This document shows, one piece after another, positions 25,884 to 34,976 of a stretch of 64,000 nucleotides of DNA. The notes below the pieces were generated by a model. The model did no database searches. It saw only the letters and a program-made list of their open reading frames with translations, and had not been told where the DNA came from. The stretch lies in contig JAOABA010000004.1 in the NCBI GenBank assembly GCA_026418625.1, positions 1 to 64,000 of the forward strand, written 5' to 3'. The translations under genes and the position numbers were made by a program. Each line of letters starts with the position of its first letter. Positions within the stretch are counted from its first letter, which is position 1. This stretch comes from Candidatus Kapaibacterium sp. Its GTDB lineage: Bacteria > Bacteroidota > Ignavibacteria > Kapaibacteriales > UBA2268.

Positions 25884-26878
25884 TATTTTTCCTCCTTTTC
25901 AAGCGGCAGATTAACATTTTTCATCACTTCACGGAACTCGTCTTCATATTCTTCATAAGTGTGATAATGCATTTTGAATTCTTTATTCCAAGGATTTATA
26001 TGCCTTTTTTCCCTATTGTCATTTGATAAATTACGTGTTGGGCTAAAGAAAATTCCGGGCATATGAACCAATTTACTCATAGGGAAGTAAATTAATAAAA
26101 CAGAGACAAAAAATAAGTGCATTGAAAATATTGGATTTAATTGATTTGGTATTACTGGATTGAAGCTTAGAATACCAACTGCTAATTCTTTGATTTGCAC
26201 TAAATCCACCTTGAAGAAATACCTCATCAAAATTCCCGTTGTAGCAATTCCCAAGATTAATAGAAGCGGGAAATAATCCGATGAAAGTGAAATATATTTA
26301 ATCTTTTGATCTATTACTCTTCTTAAGAAAAGATAAGTTAAAGCAACAACAATTGCCACATTTGTGATATAAAGAATTGGAACCCCAAATTGGAAAAAGC
26401 CATCAATGTTTTGAAGAAAACCAACAAAAGCTGGCGTCGGTTCAGTAAAAAACCTGAAATGCCTTAAAACAATAATCAAAAATGACCAATGAAATAATAT
26501 TGCAAATAGCCAAAGCCATTTTTCAGCACCATATACTAATTTCTTCCCATCTTTAATGCTTGCTCTTGTATTTCTGAATAGTGATCTGAAAAACAGAACT
26601 TCGAGTAACATTCTGACAAAAGTTTCCCAAGCATTCGAAGGATTATCAAAGCGATTTCTATGGATCCAAGGCAGTGATTTTTGTTGCCCCGCTGTTGTTG
26701 TAATGCGAAATGGAACAGGCGAGGTAGCCCACTTAATGATTCTAACTACTATACCAATCAGAAATAAACCCAGAGCTATATAGGGAATAACAACTCCAAA
26801 TACCGTAGGAGCAAAATTTCCTAAATACCCTATGACAGCTATAACTAAAAATGCTACAATTGAAAAAAATAATCCCAT
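25883..26878 (-). CDS. dsrM: Membrane cytochrome b subunit, DsrM-like
   Basis: 331 residues with two N-terminal hydrophobic segments and then a nitrate reductase gamma-like domain with about five helices. Histidines expected to bind haem b occur in LFHWSFLIIVLRHFRF and later SMHLFFV and KLVHMPG. It would exchange electrons with the menaquinone pool and pass them to DsrK. The C-terminal tail after about 280 is hydrophilic and cytoplasmic. The tight spacing in the operon (3 bases after the Rsb-like gene, 1-bp overlap with dsrK) supports the assignment. Confidence 0.85.
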   Translation of the reverse strand: MGLFFSIVAFLVIAVIGYLGNFAPTVFGVVIPYIALGLFLIGIVVRIIKWATSPVPFRITTTAGQQKSLPWIHRNRFDNPSNAWETFVRMLLEVLFFRSLFRNTRASIKDGKKLVYGAEKWLWLFAILFHWSFLIIVLRHFRFFTEPTPAFVGFLQNIDGFFQFGVPILYITNVAIVVALTYLFLRRVIDQKIKYISLSSDYFPLLLILGIATTGILMRYFFKVDLVQIKELAVGILSFNPVIPNQLNPIFSMHLFFVSVLLIYFPMSKLVHMPGIFFSPTRNLSNDNREKRHINPWNKEFKMHYHTYEEYEDEFREVMKNVNLPLEKEEK

Positions 26879-26881
26879 TTA

Positions 26882-27433
26882 TTAAACCTCGTTAAATTTT
26901 GTTTCATTATCATTATTTTCATCTATTCCATACTTCTTCATTATTCTATCAGCCATTTTACCAAATCTATTTTTCAATTCATTGGCTTTTATTTCGAATA
27001 TTTTTGATTTTAACAACACAAAAATATCAACAGCTTCGAGTGCAATTGAGTCAATTTGTTCAAACAAGCTAAGTAGTTTATTTAAATCATTAGCTTGATA
27101 AACCTGACTATCAAGTTTAGAATAAATTATCTTTTTTAAATTTAGAAAAAAGTTAATAGTGACAGATGGTTCGAAATCCTGAACAACTCTAATTTTAAGG
27201 AAACTTTCGAGTGATTGCCTAATCTTTTCTTTGTCATTAACTTGATTAACAAAAATCAAATCAAGGAGGTTTTCAAGCTCTTTTGCCAGATTGTAGCCAA
27301 CGGGGTTGGAAAATCTGTTTTTACCATTTTTCAGAAATTTTCCTGATTCAATCGGATAAGAGTCAAAAACAGAATTAATCCATTCGTTTAGGATTAACTC
27401 TTTGGAATTCTCTAATGATTTATTTATATCCAT
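26882..27433 (-). CDS. RsbRD N-terminal-domain protein leading the Dsr-type operon
   Basis: 183 residues, entirely helical in appearance, with a charged tail. It resembles the RsbRD N-terminal (globin-like, non-haem) domain; ILNEWINSVFDSYP near the start and LRIVQDFEPS-type segments are typical. Small proteins of this kind are found directly upstream of dsrM in several lineages, but their function is unknown; sensing or assembly of the complex are possibilities. It is the first gene of the operon, three bases before dsrM. Confidence 0.7.
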   Translation of the reverse strand: MDINKSLENSKELILNEWINSVFDSYPIESGKFLKNGKNRFSNPVGYNLAKELENLLDLIFVNQVNDKEKIRQSLESFLKIRVVQDFEPSVTINFFLNLKKIIYSKLDSQVYQANDLNKLLSLFEQIDSIALEAVDIFVLLKSKIFEIKANELKNRFGKMADRIMKKYGIDENNDNETKFNEV

Positions 27434-27596
27434 TTAAAAACAAAAAAAATGATGAACCGAAATTCACCCGATTTTTTTTAGATAATTTTTTCAAACGGTT
27501 TAATTTACAATTGGATATAAGAATTGCAATATCAATTTTTCTTTATGTAAAATGTGTGTTGATTTAGATTTGACTAAAAAAAGAAAAGAAATCACG

Positions 27597-28274
27597 TCAG
27601 AAATCAATGTTTGGCATAATAAACAATTGCATAGTATTAAGCTCGAGAGCAACAAGATTGCCAAGCCCTACATATTTTCCTTTATAGACACAACCTCCAT
27701 CAAGCATTATTTTATCAGTATTTAGACTATATCTTATCTTTTCAATTGGTGAAGGTGTGTGTCCAACTATCAATTTTTTATTTCCAATAACTGAAGGAAT
27801 AACAAAATCATTTCGCATCCAAATCATAGATTCAGTATCTTCAAAAGGATTTTCAATGTCAAAATTAAGACCGCCATGAACAATTACGAAACCGTTATGA
27901 ATATAATAATACTTAAGATTTCTAAAGAAAGAAAGGTAATTTTCGGAAAGTTCAGATGCTTTTGCTATTAGAAAACTTTTTAAAGTTGCAGTTGCACCGT
28001 TATAAAGCCAAATATTAAATTTTTCATCATTGTTAATTGAATCCAAAAGAAGTTGTTCGTGATTACCTATAACGCAGTTTATATTAAACCCTTTTGTTTT
28101 TAAATCAATCAGGAAATCAATTACTTCTTTGCTCGAAGGTCCTCTATCAATGTAATCACCAAGAAAATACAAAGTATCTTCTTTTTTTATCTGAATTTTA
28201 TTCAATAATAAATTTTCAAGTGTCTTGAAACAGCCGTGAATATCCCCAACAACAAATACTCTATCTGAATTCAT
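27597..28274 (-). CDS. Metallophosphoesterase, PrpA/ApaH-type Ser/Thr protein phosphatase
   Basis: 225 residues, the size of bacterial PPP phosphatases of the lambda/PrpA group. Metal-binding motifs in order: GDIHGC (8-12 region), GDYIDRG, GNHEQ and later VHGGLNF. These ligands hold two metal ions that hydrolyse phosphomonoesters. The substrate may be phosphoproteins or dinucleoside polyphosphates; sequence alone does not decide. It is monocistronic between the Dsr-type operon and the divergent E1 dehydrogenase gene. Confidence 0.9.
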   Translation of the reverse strand: MNSDRVFVVGDIHGCFKTLENLLLNKIQIKKEDTLYFLGDYIDRGPSSKEVIDFLIDLKTKGFNINCVIGNHEQLLLDSINNDEKFNIWLYNGATATLKSFLIAKASELSENYLSFFRNLKYYYIHNGFVIVHGGLNFDIENPFEDTESMIWMRNDFVIPSVIGNKKLIVGHTPSPIEKIRYSLNTDKIMLDGGCVYKGKYVGLGNLVALELNTMQLFIMPNIDF

Positions 28275-28451
28275 AAAAAATTAACTTTAAAAAAACAAAA
28301 TTAGCAAAATTTTTAATATGTTTAAAATTAAGTAGCAAAATAAAGAATAAGCTCACAAAAAATGGCTAAAATTAAAATCAGACAATAGTTCTTTTATAAT
28401 TTAGTTAATATAAATGAATTTTTTATAATTTTAAAAATTTATTGGTGAAAA

Positions 28452-30593
28452 ATGAGAGAAATGTATTTGAAAAATAATACTAAAATAGATAAAGAACAAA
28501 AAAATGGAGAAAGAAAAGTGATTAAAAAAATCCTTTATATGAATGTTGAACGAGAGGTCGAACTTTATTCTAAGTTTGATATGAGCGGTTTCGATAAGGA
28601 AACAATCATTGAATGGTATAAAACAATTCATTTAGGCAGACGCTTGGACGAAAAAGCAGCTCTTTATTTAAAAATGGCAAAAGGATGGTCTTATCATGCT
28701 CCATTTGCTGGGCACGATGGAATTCAGTTTGCATTAGGAAAAATATTCAGACCCGGAAAGGATTTCCTTTTCCCATACTACAGAGATATGCTTACCAGTC
28801 TTACTGCTGGAATAACAGTCGAGGAAATAATTCTCAACGGTTTGAGCAAGGATACAGATGTTGCCGGTGGTGGCAGACATATGAGTAATCATTTTGCAAA
28901 ACCTTCAATCGGAATACAAAATGTTTCTTCTTGCACTGGAAACCATTCTCAACACGCTGCAGGACTGGCAAGAGCAATAAAAAAATACAATGGTGACGAA
29001 ATAGTATATTACTCCAGTGGTGAATCTGCCTGCTCTGAGGGCTATTTTTGGGAAGCATTAAACTCAGCAACATTAGAATCCTTACCTGTTATTTTTGTTA
29101 TTCAAAATAATTTCTATGGTATTTCTGTTCCTTTGAATGAAGCAACAGCAAACCTTAGAATTTCAGATAATTACATAGGATTCAAAAATTTAAAAATAAT
29201 CAATTGCGATGGAAGAGACCCATTTGATTCATATAGAGCATTATCCGAGGCAAGAGATTATGTCGTTTCAGGCAAAGGACCTGCTTTTGTTCACGCTGAA
29301 TGTGACCGTATTGGGTCCCATTCAAATTCTGATAGACACGAAATTTACAGGTCAAAAGAAGAATTAGACGAAGTCCACCGCAGAGACCCTCTGCTACAGT
29401 TTCGTTATCACATTCTCAATAACGGCATTATTGATGAAAAGACATTGAAGGAAATAGAAAAAGAAAATCAGGAAATTATCTTTCAGGCAGCTGATAAAGC
29501 AGAAGCTGCACCCGATGCAGATGGTTCAAAATGGAATAAGTTTATTATTCCTGAACCTTATATTAGCATAAATGATAATACTGAAATACCACATCCTGAA
29601 AATAATCCTGATATTAGCTTTTTGGAAGCCATAAATCAAACATTGAAAGAAGAATTCAGAAGAAATCCAAATACTTTTCTTTGGGGACAGGATATTGGTA
29701 AAGGTGGGGTATTCAATGTTGTCAAAGGTATGCCACAGGAATTTGGCAAAGAAAGGGTATTTAATGCTCCAATTGCTGAAAATAATATTGTTGGAACTGC
29801 TAACGGTTTCAGTCGTTACCGTGATGATATCAGAGTGGTCATTGAAGGTGCAGAATTCGCTGACTACTTTTGGCCCGCTATGGACCAACTAATTGAATGT
29901 TCTCACGATTATTGGAGAACTGCCGGACAATTTTCCCCTAACATCGTCATTAGACTCGCTTCGGGTGGTTATATTCAAGGCGGTTTATATCACTCTCAAA
30001 ATCTCGAAGGAACATTCACAACAATTCCCGGTATTAGAGTAGTAGCCCCTGCTTTTGCTGATGATGCTGTTGGTCTTATGCGTAATGCAATCAGATCTAG
30101 AGGAACAACCCTATATCTTGAAATGAAATATCTATATAACTTTAAAGGTGCACATACTAAGAAACCAGCTGATGAATTTATTGTTCCGTTTGGAAAGGCT
30201 AAAATCAGACGAGAAGGCAAAGACCTTACAATCGTTGCTTACGGAACAGCTGTTCATATTAGCCTTAAAGTTGCTGAATATTTCGAAAAAGAAGGCATTT
30301 CCATTGAAGTCATTGACTTAAGGTCGCTAATTCCTTGGGACAAAGAGATGGTTTTTGAATCAGTTAAGAAAACCAACAGAGTATTAATTGCTCACGAAGA
30401 CAAAGTTACTGGTGGTTTTGGTGGTGAGATTGCCTCAACTATAACCGAGAATGTCTTTAAATATCTTGATGCCCCTGTTCTTAGGGTTGGTTCGAAAGAT
30501 GTTCCAGTTGGATTTGCTAAAAATTACGAAAAAGCAATCCTCTTGAGTGAACAAGATATTAAGGAAGCAGTTAATAAACTCATAAGTTTTTAA
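28452..30593 (+). CDS. Fused alpha/beta E1 component of 2-oxoacid (branched-chain type) dehydrogenase
   Basis: 713 residues joining E1 alpha (about 35-360) and E1 beta (about 385-713). It decarboxylates a 2-oxoacid with thiamine diphosphate and passes the acyl group to E2 lipoate. In the alpha half the ThDP motif begins G190-E191-S192 and ends Q-N219-N220; the usual start is GDG, so the metal-binding aspartate is replaced by glutamate. Alpha also has DRHEIYRS in the phosphorylation-loop region; beta has WGQDIGKGGVFNV, FNAPIAENNIVG and HEDKVTGGFGGEI. Such fusions are common in FCB bacteria. E2 and E3 are not adjacent. 2-oxoisovalerate is the likely substrate, but pyruvate cannot be excluded. 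Confidence 0.85.
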   Translation: MREMYLKNNTKIDKEQKNGERKVIKKILYMNVEREVELYSKFDMSGFDKETIIEWYKTIHLGRRLDEKAALYLKMAKGWSYHAPFAGHDGIQFALGKIFRPGKDFLFPYYRDMLTSLTAGITVEEIILNGLSKDTDVAGGGRHMSNHFAKPSIGIQNVSSCTGNHSQHAAGLARAIKKYNGDEIVYYSSGESACSEGYFWEALNSATLESLPVIFVIQNNFYGISVPLNEATANLRISDNYIGFKNLKIINCDGRDPFDSYRALSEARDYVVSGKGPAFVHAECDRIGSHSNSDRHEIYRSKEELDEVHRRDPLLQFRYHILNNGIIDEKTLKEIEKENQEIIFQAADKAEAAPDADGSKWNKFIIPEPYISINDNTEIPHPENNPDISFLEAINQTLKEEFRRNPNTFLWGQDIGKGGVFNVVKGMPQEFGKERVFNAPIAENNIVGTANGFSRYRDDIRVVIEGAEFADYFWPAMDQLIECSHDYWRTAGQFSPNIVIRLASGGYIQGGLYHSQNLEGTFTTIPGIRVVAPAFADDAVGLMRNAIRSRGTTLYLEMKYLYNFKGAHTKKPADEFIVPFGKAKIRREGKDLTIVAYGTAVHISLKVAEYFEKEGISIEVIDLRSLIPWDKEMVFESVKKTNRVLIAHEDKVTGGFGGEIASTITENVFKYLDAPVLRVGSKDVPVGFAKNYEKAILLSEQDIKEAVNKLISF

Positions 30594-30874
30594 TTCTTTC
30601 TTCAAGTGTTATATTAAAATTTTAGTATATTATAATCTGTAATATTTACAGTAAATAGTTAATAAGATTTTTTAGATAACACTTTTTATAATGTAAGTTA
30701 TCGGAATTTGTTCTGCTGAAAAATTTTTTAAAAATGTAAACATAAACCAATTTTCGAATAGATTAAATTCTAAAAATAAAAGAAAATTGGTTTATTATTT
30801 GCTTGAAATACTATGAATATTTATTAAATTGTATTTTACATAGGAATTTTAGCGGGATTTGTTTTTAAAAAATT

Positions 30875-31741
30875 ATGACTAAGATTGATATCAGGAAAAT
30901 AATTGAAGAAAGAATTCCAGACTTTTATAAAACTTTCCCGAAAACCATTGCAAAAATATTTGAGATTTTTGTCTCAAGAATGCTTAAGGTTAAGGAATTA
31001 AATAAAATCTTTGAAATCTTTCACGATAAATACAATTTTGAGTTTATCGATTCATTTTTTAAATATATCAATTTTAAAAGTAATGTCAAGGCAGAAGATT
31101 TAAAAAAGATACCTGAAAAAGGAAAACTCGTTTGTATAGCAAATCATCCGCTCGGTGCTCTCGATGGTTTAGCACTTCTGCAAACAATTAGTCAGGTTAG
31201 AAAAGATGTAAAAATAATAGCAAATAATATTCTTTTAAATTTAGATTTTCTTAAAGACCTTTTTCTTCCAGTTGATTCATTATCAAAAAAAATCCAAAAA
31301 AACTCAATAAACTTGATAATTGAATCTTTAAAAAGAGAAGAAGCAATAATAATATTTCCGGGAGCCTCTGTAGCAAGGTTAACTCTTGCCGGCATAAGAG
31401 ATTATCATTGGAAAGATGGTGCTTTCAAATTTGCTTTGAAATACAATGCACCTATTTTACCATTTTATGTTTCCGGAAAAAACTCTTGGATATTCTATTT
31501 ATCCAATTTTATTCATACAAAATTACCGAATTTGCTCTTAGCTCGGGAAATACTTAAAAAATCTAATAAATCCATTGAAATAAAAGTTGGGGAAATAATC
31601 GAACCCGAAAAACTAAAACGCAAAAACCTGAATATTGAAACCATAAAACAATTAATTAGAAATTATATCATCAATATTGGCAAAAAGAAAAACATATCAT
31701 TTTCTTATTATTTAGAGGATGAAAAACTCAGCCCACGTTAA
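30875..31741 (+). CDS. Lysophospholipid acyltransferase-like protein
   Basis: 288 residues with the PlsC acyltransferase pattern: N-H-x4-D (NHPLGALD, near 89-96) as catalytic motif, followed by PVDS and FPGASVAR for substrate contacts. The helical N-terminus and overall form resemble the hemolysin/ornithine-lipid OlsA group rather than classical PlsC. It would acylate a lyso-lipid at the membrane with acyl-ACP or acyl-CoA. The photolyase gene starts three bases after its stop, so the two are probably co-transcribed. Confidence 0.8.
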   Translation: MTKIDIRKIIEERIPDFYKTFPKTIAKIFEIFVSRMLKVKELNKIFEIFHDKYNFEFIDSFFKYINFKSNVKAEDLKKIPEKGKLVCIANHPLGALDGLALLQTISQVRKDVKIIANNILLNLDFLKDLFLPVDSLSKKIQKNSINLIIESLKREEAIIIFPGASVARLTLAGIRDYHWKDGAFKFALKYNAPILPFYVSGKNSWIFYLSNFIHTKLPNLLLAREILKKSNKSIEIKVGEIIEPEKLKRKNLNIETIKQLIRNYIINIGKKKNISFSYYLEDEKLSPR

Positions 31742-31744
31742 TTT

Positions 31745-33088
31745 ATGAACCCTAAAAGAGTATTTCATTTAAATTCTTTTGATTACAACCTTGGACCTAT
31801 AATCTATTGGATGTCGAGAGATCAGCGAATTGAGGACAATTGGGCTTTAATTTTTTCTCAAGAACTTGCACTTAAATATCAACAACCACTAATCATTGTA
31901 TTTACTTTAGTTGATAATTTTCTTAACGCTTCAATAAGGCATTTCTCCTTTATGCTTAAATCTCTTGATAAAGAGGCAAATAAGAGTTTTGAACTAAATA
32001 TTCCTTTTCTTTTGCTAAAAGGTAATCCCTCTGAAGAAATAATAAAAACTACTAATAATTTGAAAGCTGGTGCTTTAATTACTGACTTCGATCCATTAAA
32101 AATTAAAAAGCAATGGAAAAACCAAGTAAAAGAAAAAATCAAAATTCCCTTTTACGAAGTTGACGCTCATAATACAGTTCCTTGCAGATATATATCCCAA
32201 AAAGAAGAATTCGCTGCTTATACTTTGAGACCAAAAATTCATAAAGTCATAGATGAGTTTTTAGATGAATACCCAAAAATTCAAAAACATATATATAATT
32301 CTTATGATTTTGTCCAGCAAAATCATTCATTTAGTTATGATCTAAAATCTTATGCACAATTTCCTTATGAAATTAATTGGTTAATTCCCGGAACCGAACA
32401 GGCAAAAGAAACACTTGATACTTTCATCAATGAAAAACTTAATGGTTATGCTGAATTCAGAAATATTCCCACACTTGATTACCAGTCAAATTTATCACCT
32501 TATCTTCATTTTGGGCAGATTTCAGCTCAAAGAATCGCTCTCGAAATTATGAAAGTAAATGGATTAGAAGAATCCAAAAAAGTTTTTCTTGAGGAGTTAA
32601 TAGTCCGAAAGGAACTGGCAGACAATTATTGCTTTTATAATGAAAATTATGACAATTTCGAAGGTTTGCAAAATTGGGCAAAAAACACATTGAACGAAGA
32701 AAGAGACAGCCCAAGAGATTATATTTATTGCCTTGATGAATTTGAAAATGCTAAAACTCACGATGAACTTTGGAACGCAGCTCAACTGGAAATGGTAAAA
32801 ACTGGAAAAATGCACGGTTACTTGCGAATGTATTGGGCTAAGAAGATTTTGGAATGGACAAAAAATCCTGAAGATGCCATAGAAATTGCTATTTATTTAA
32901 ATGATAAATATGAATTGGACGGTCGGGATCCAAACGGTTATACCGGTATAGCTTGGTCTATAGGTGGAGTTCACGATAGACCTTGGTTCCCAAGAAAAAT
33001 TTTCGGAAAAATCCGATATATGAACTATAACGGAATGTCAAAAAAATTCAATATAGCAGATTACATTAAAAAAGTCAGGGATTATTAA
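31745..33088 (+). CDS. phrB: Class II CPD photolyase
   Basis: 447 residues, as expected for class II deoxyribodipyrimidine photolyases. It uses FADH- and blue light to split cyclobutane pyrimidine dimers. Class II marks: YWMSRDQRIEDNWAL at the N-terminus, LSPYLHFGQISAQRI in the middle, and DGRDPNGYTGIAWSIGG with HDRPWFPRKIFGKIRYM at the C-terminal FAD site. The stop codon overlaps the end of atpG on the other strand by four bases. A photolyase implies exposure to light in at least part of the life cycle. Confidence 0.93.
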   Translation: MNPKRVFHLNSFDYNLGPIIYWMSRDQRIEDNWALIFSQELALKYQQPLIIVFTLVDNFLNASIRHFSFMLKSLDKEANKSFELNIPFLLLKGNPSEEIIKTTNNLKAGALITDFDPLKIKKQWKNQVKEKIKIPFYEVDAHNTVPCRYISQKEEFAAYTLRPKIHKVIDEFLDEYPKIQKHIYNSYDFVQQNHSFSYDLKSYAQFPYEINWLIPGTEQAKETLDTFINEKLNGYAEFRNIPTLDYQSNLSPYLHFGQISAQRIALEIMKVNGLEESKKVFLEELIVRKELADNYCFYNENYDNFEGLQNWAKNTLNEERDSPRDYIYCLDEFENAKTHDELWNAAQLEMVKTGKMHGYLRMYWAKKILEWTKNPEDAIEIAIYLNDKYELDGRDPNGYTGIAWSIGGVHDRPWFPRKIFGKIRYMNYNGMSKKFNIADYIKKVRDY

Positions 33089-33978
33089 CCCTTCTTCAAT
33101 GCATTAGCACCACCAACGATTTCGAGCATTTCTTTAGTGATTGCAGCTTGTCTTTCTTTGTTAAAGACCAATTCAAGATATTTGATTAAATCTTTGGCAT
33201 TGTTTGTGGCATTTTCCATTGCCATCATTCTTGCAGCTTGCTCAGCAGCATTAGATTCAAGAATTGTTTTCCACATCTGGATTTCAAGGTTTTTTGGAAG
33301 CAGTTCATCCAAAATTGATTTCCTATCTGGCTCAAAAATATAATCAACATTAAATTTTTCTTTTTTAATATTATCAATTTTGTGTTCGATTGGTAACAAA
33401 TCTAACCTTGAAGGAACCTGTGATATTAAATTCTTAAACCAGTTATAGAAAACTATGACCTTATCAATTTTATTCGATATAAAATTTTCACTAAGTATTT
33501 CAATAATATCTTTTGCTTTTTGGAATTCTATCTTTTGGAAGAAACCGGGATAATTCTTTATTACTTCAATATTATCAGGCTTAAATGAACTTACTGCCCT
33601 TCGTCCAACGAGTATTGAATAAACATTTTTCAAATCTGGAAATTCTGAGTGCATTTCTTCTTTGATATAACGGTTCACAAATCTGAAAAGACTTGTGTTA
33701 AAGCTTCCACATAGTCCTCTATCGGAAGAAATAACTACTATGGCTAAATTATTGATTTGTTTTCTCTTTTGTATGAGAGGGTGATCATAATTTTCACCGA
33801 CAGATGCGATTAAATTACTTAGCATTTCTTGAATTTTCGCTGAATAGGGTCTTGCTGAACGTATAGCTTCGTCAGCTCTTCTTAACTTTGCAGCCGAGAC
33901 CATTCTCATAGCTTGAGTTATTTTAGCAGTATTAGCAACTGCATTTATTCTTCGTCTAATATCTCTTAGTGTTGCCAT
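33085..33978 (-). CDS. atpG: ATP synthase gamma subunit
   Basis: 297 residues. It is the central shaft of F1: the long N-terminal helix (LRDIRRRINAVANTAKITQAMRMVSAAKLRRA) and C-terminal helix (AARMMAMENATNNAKDL) form the coiled coil inside the alpha/beta ring. ISSDRGLCGSFN is the conserved central motif. In most bacteria it follows atpA directly; here hldD lies between (23 bases upstream of atpG). No atpD or atpC follows; the convergent photolyase gene begins instead. Confidence 0.93.
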   Translation of the reverse strand: MATLRDIRRRINAVANTAKITQAMRMVSAAKLRRADEAIRSARPYSAKIQEMLSNLIASVGENYDHPLIQKRKQINNLAIVVISSDRGLCGSFNTSLFRFVNRYIKEEMHSEFPDLKNVYSILVGRRAVSSFKPDNIEVIKNYPGFFQKIEFQKAKDIIEILSENFISNKIDKVIVFYNWFKNLISQVPSRLDLLPIEHKIDNIKKEKFNVDYIFEPDRKSILDELLPKNLEIQMWKTILESNAAEQAARMMAMENATNNAKDLIKYLELVFNKERQAAITKEMLEIVGGANALKKG

Positions 33979-34001
33979 ATTTTTTTACCGTTTCTCAAAA
34001 T

Positions 34002-34976
34002 TTAATAATATTTCCAAGACTTTGTCAGGTAATTTCTGACATAATCATTAATACTATCCTCCAAAGAAGTAAAATTCACAGAACAACCAGACTTTTGTAA
34101 TTTTTTTATATCCGCCTGAGTAAAATTCTGATATTGATCCATTAAATTGTCGGGCATATCAATATATTCAATGTTTGGTTCCATATCAAGCGCCGAGAAA
34201 ACTGAATTTGCCAGTGAATTCCAAGTCCTTGCTTTACCAGTGCCAAGATTAACAATGCCCAAAGCCTTTTTATTATTTAATATTTTCCAAAGAACTTCAA
34301 CAACGTCTTTTACATAAACAAAATCTCTTTGCTGTTCCCCATCAGCAAAAAGTTCGGAATTTGATTTAAATAGTTTTATCTTTCCAGTTGTTTTAACCTG
34401 ATTATATGCTTTATATACCATACTTGCCATCTCACCTTTATGGTATTCATTGGGACCGAATACATTGAAAAATTTTATCCCCGTAAAAATTTTATCAAAA
34501 TTGTTTCTATGAACCCAAATATCAAAAAGCTGCTTAGAATAGCCATAAGGGTTTAATGGTTTTAGATTTTCAATTTGCTTATCACTATAACCTTCCTGAC
34601 CGTCACCGTAAGTAGCTGCACTGCTGGCATAAATAAATTTGATATCATTTTCCAAAGCAAATCTTGCCAAAGTTGTGCTGAATTGATAGTTATTTTGAAA
34701 AAGATAATCCATATCTTTTTCAGTCGTATCTGTGCAAGCTCCTAAATGTATAATAGCATCAAATGGAACTTTTGACTCAACCTCTTGCGAAACATCTAAA
34801 ATTGGTAATATTTCATCTTTATGAAGAAATTCAACAAACTTTTTGCCAACTAAATTCTTCCACTTATCAGAATTACGAAAGCTATCAACAACGATAATGT
34901 CATCAATTCCTTCATCGTTCAGTTTCTTTAGGAAACAAGAACCAATGAAACCAGCACCACCAGTAAGTATTATCAT
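34002..34976 (-). CDS. hldD: ADP-L-glycero-D-manno-heptose 6-epimerase
   Basis: 324 residues. An extended short-chain dehydrogenase that epimerises ADP-D-glycero- to ADP-L-glycero-manno-heptose for the LPS inner core. The NADP loop is G6-x2-G9-x2-G12; the catalytic pair is Y144-x3-K148 with serines at 118-119; DGEQQRDFVYVKDVV is typical of HldD. The ATG overlaps the atpA stop by one base (TGATG), implying translational coupling, and atpG follows 23 bases later. It is thus embedded in the ATP synthase operon. Its presence implies heptose-containing LPS, consistent with the GT9 module in the giant glycosyltransferase. Confidence 0.92.
   Translation of the reverse strand: MIILTGGAGFIGSCFLKKLNDEGIDDIIVVDSFRNSDKWKNLVGKKFVEFLHKDEILPILDVSQEVESKVPFDAIIHLGACTDTTEKDMDYLFQNNYQFSTTLARFALENDIKFIYASSAATYGDGQEGYSDKQIENLKPLNPYGYSKQLFDIWVHRNNFDKIFTGIKFFNVFGPNEYHKGEMASMVYKAYNQVKTTGKIKLFKSNSELFADGEQQRDFVYVKDVVEVLWKILNNKKALGIVNLGTGKARTWNSLANSVFSALDMEPNIEYIDMPDNLMDQYQNFTQADIKKLQKSGCSVNFTSLEDSINDYVRNYLTKSWKYY

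Noticed and set aside
28452-30593. E1 alpha/beta as two genes artificially fused by a read-through
   Set aside because: The linker is in frame and without a remnant start region, and fused E1 proteins are common in FCB bacteria.
30637-30651. CTGTAA-TAT-TTACAG palindrome after the E1 gene as a terminator
   Set aside because: The stem is only 6 bp, AT-rich and not followed by a T tract.
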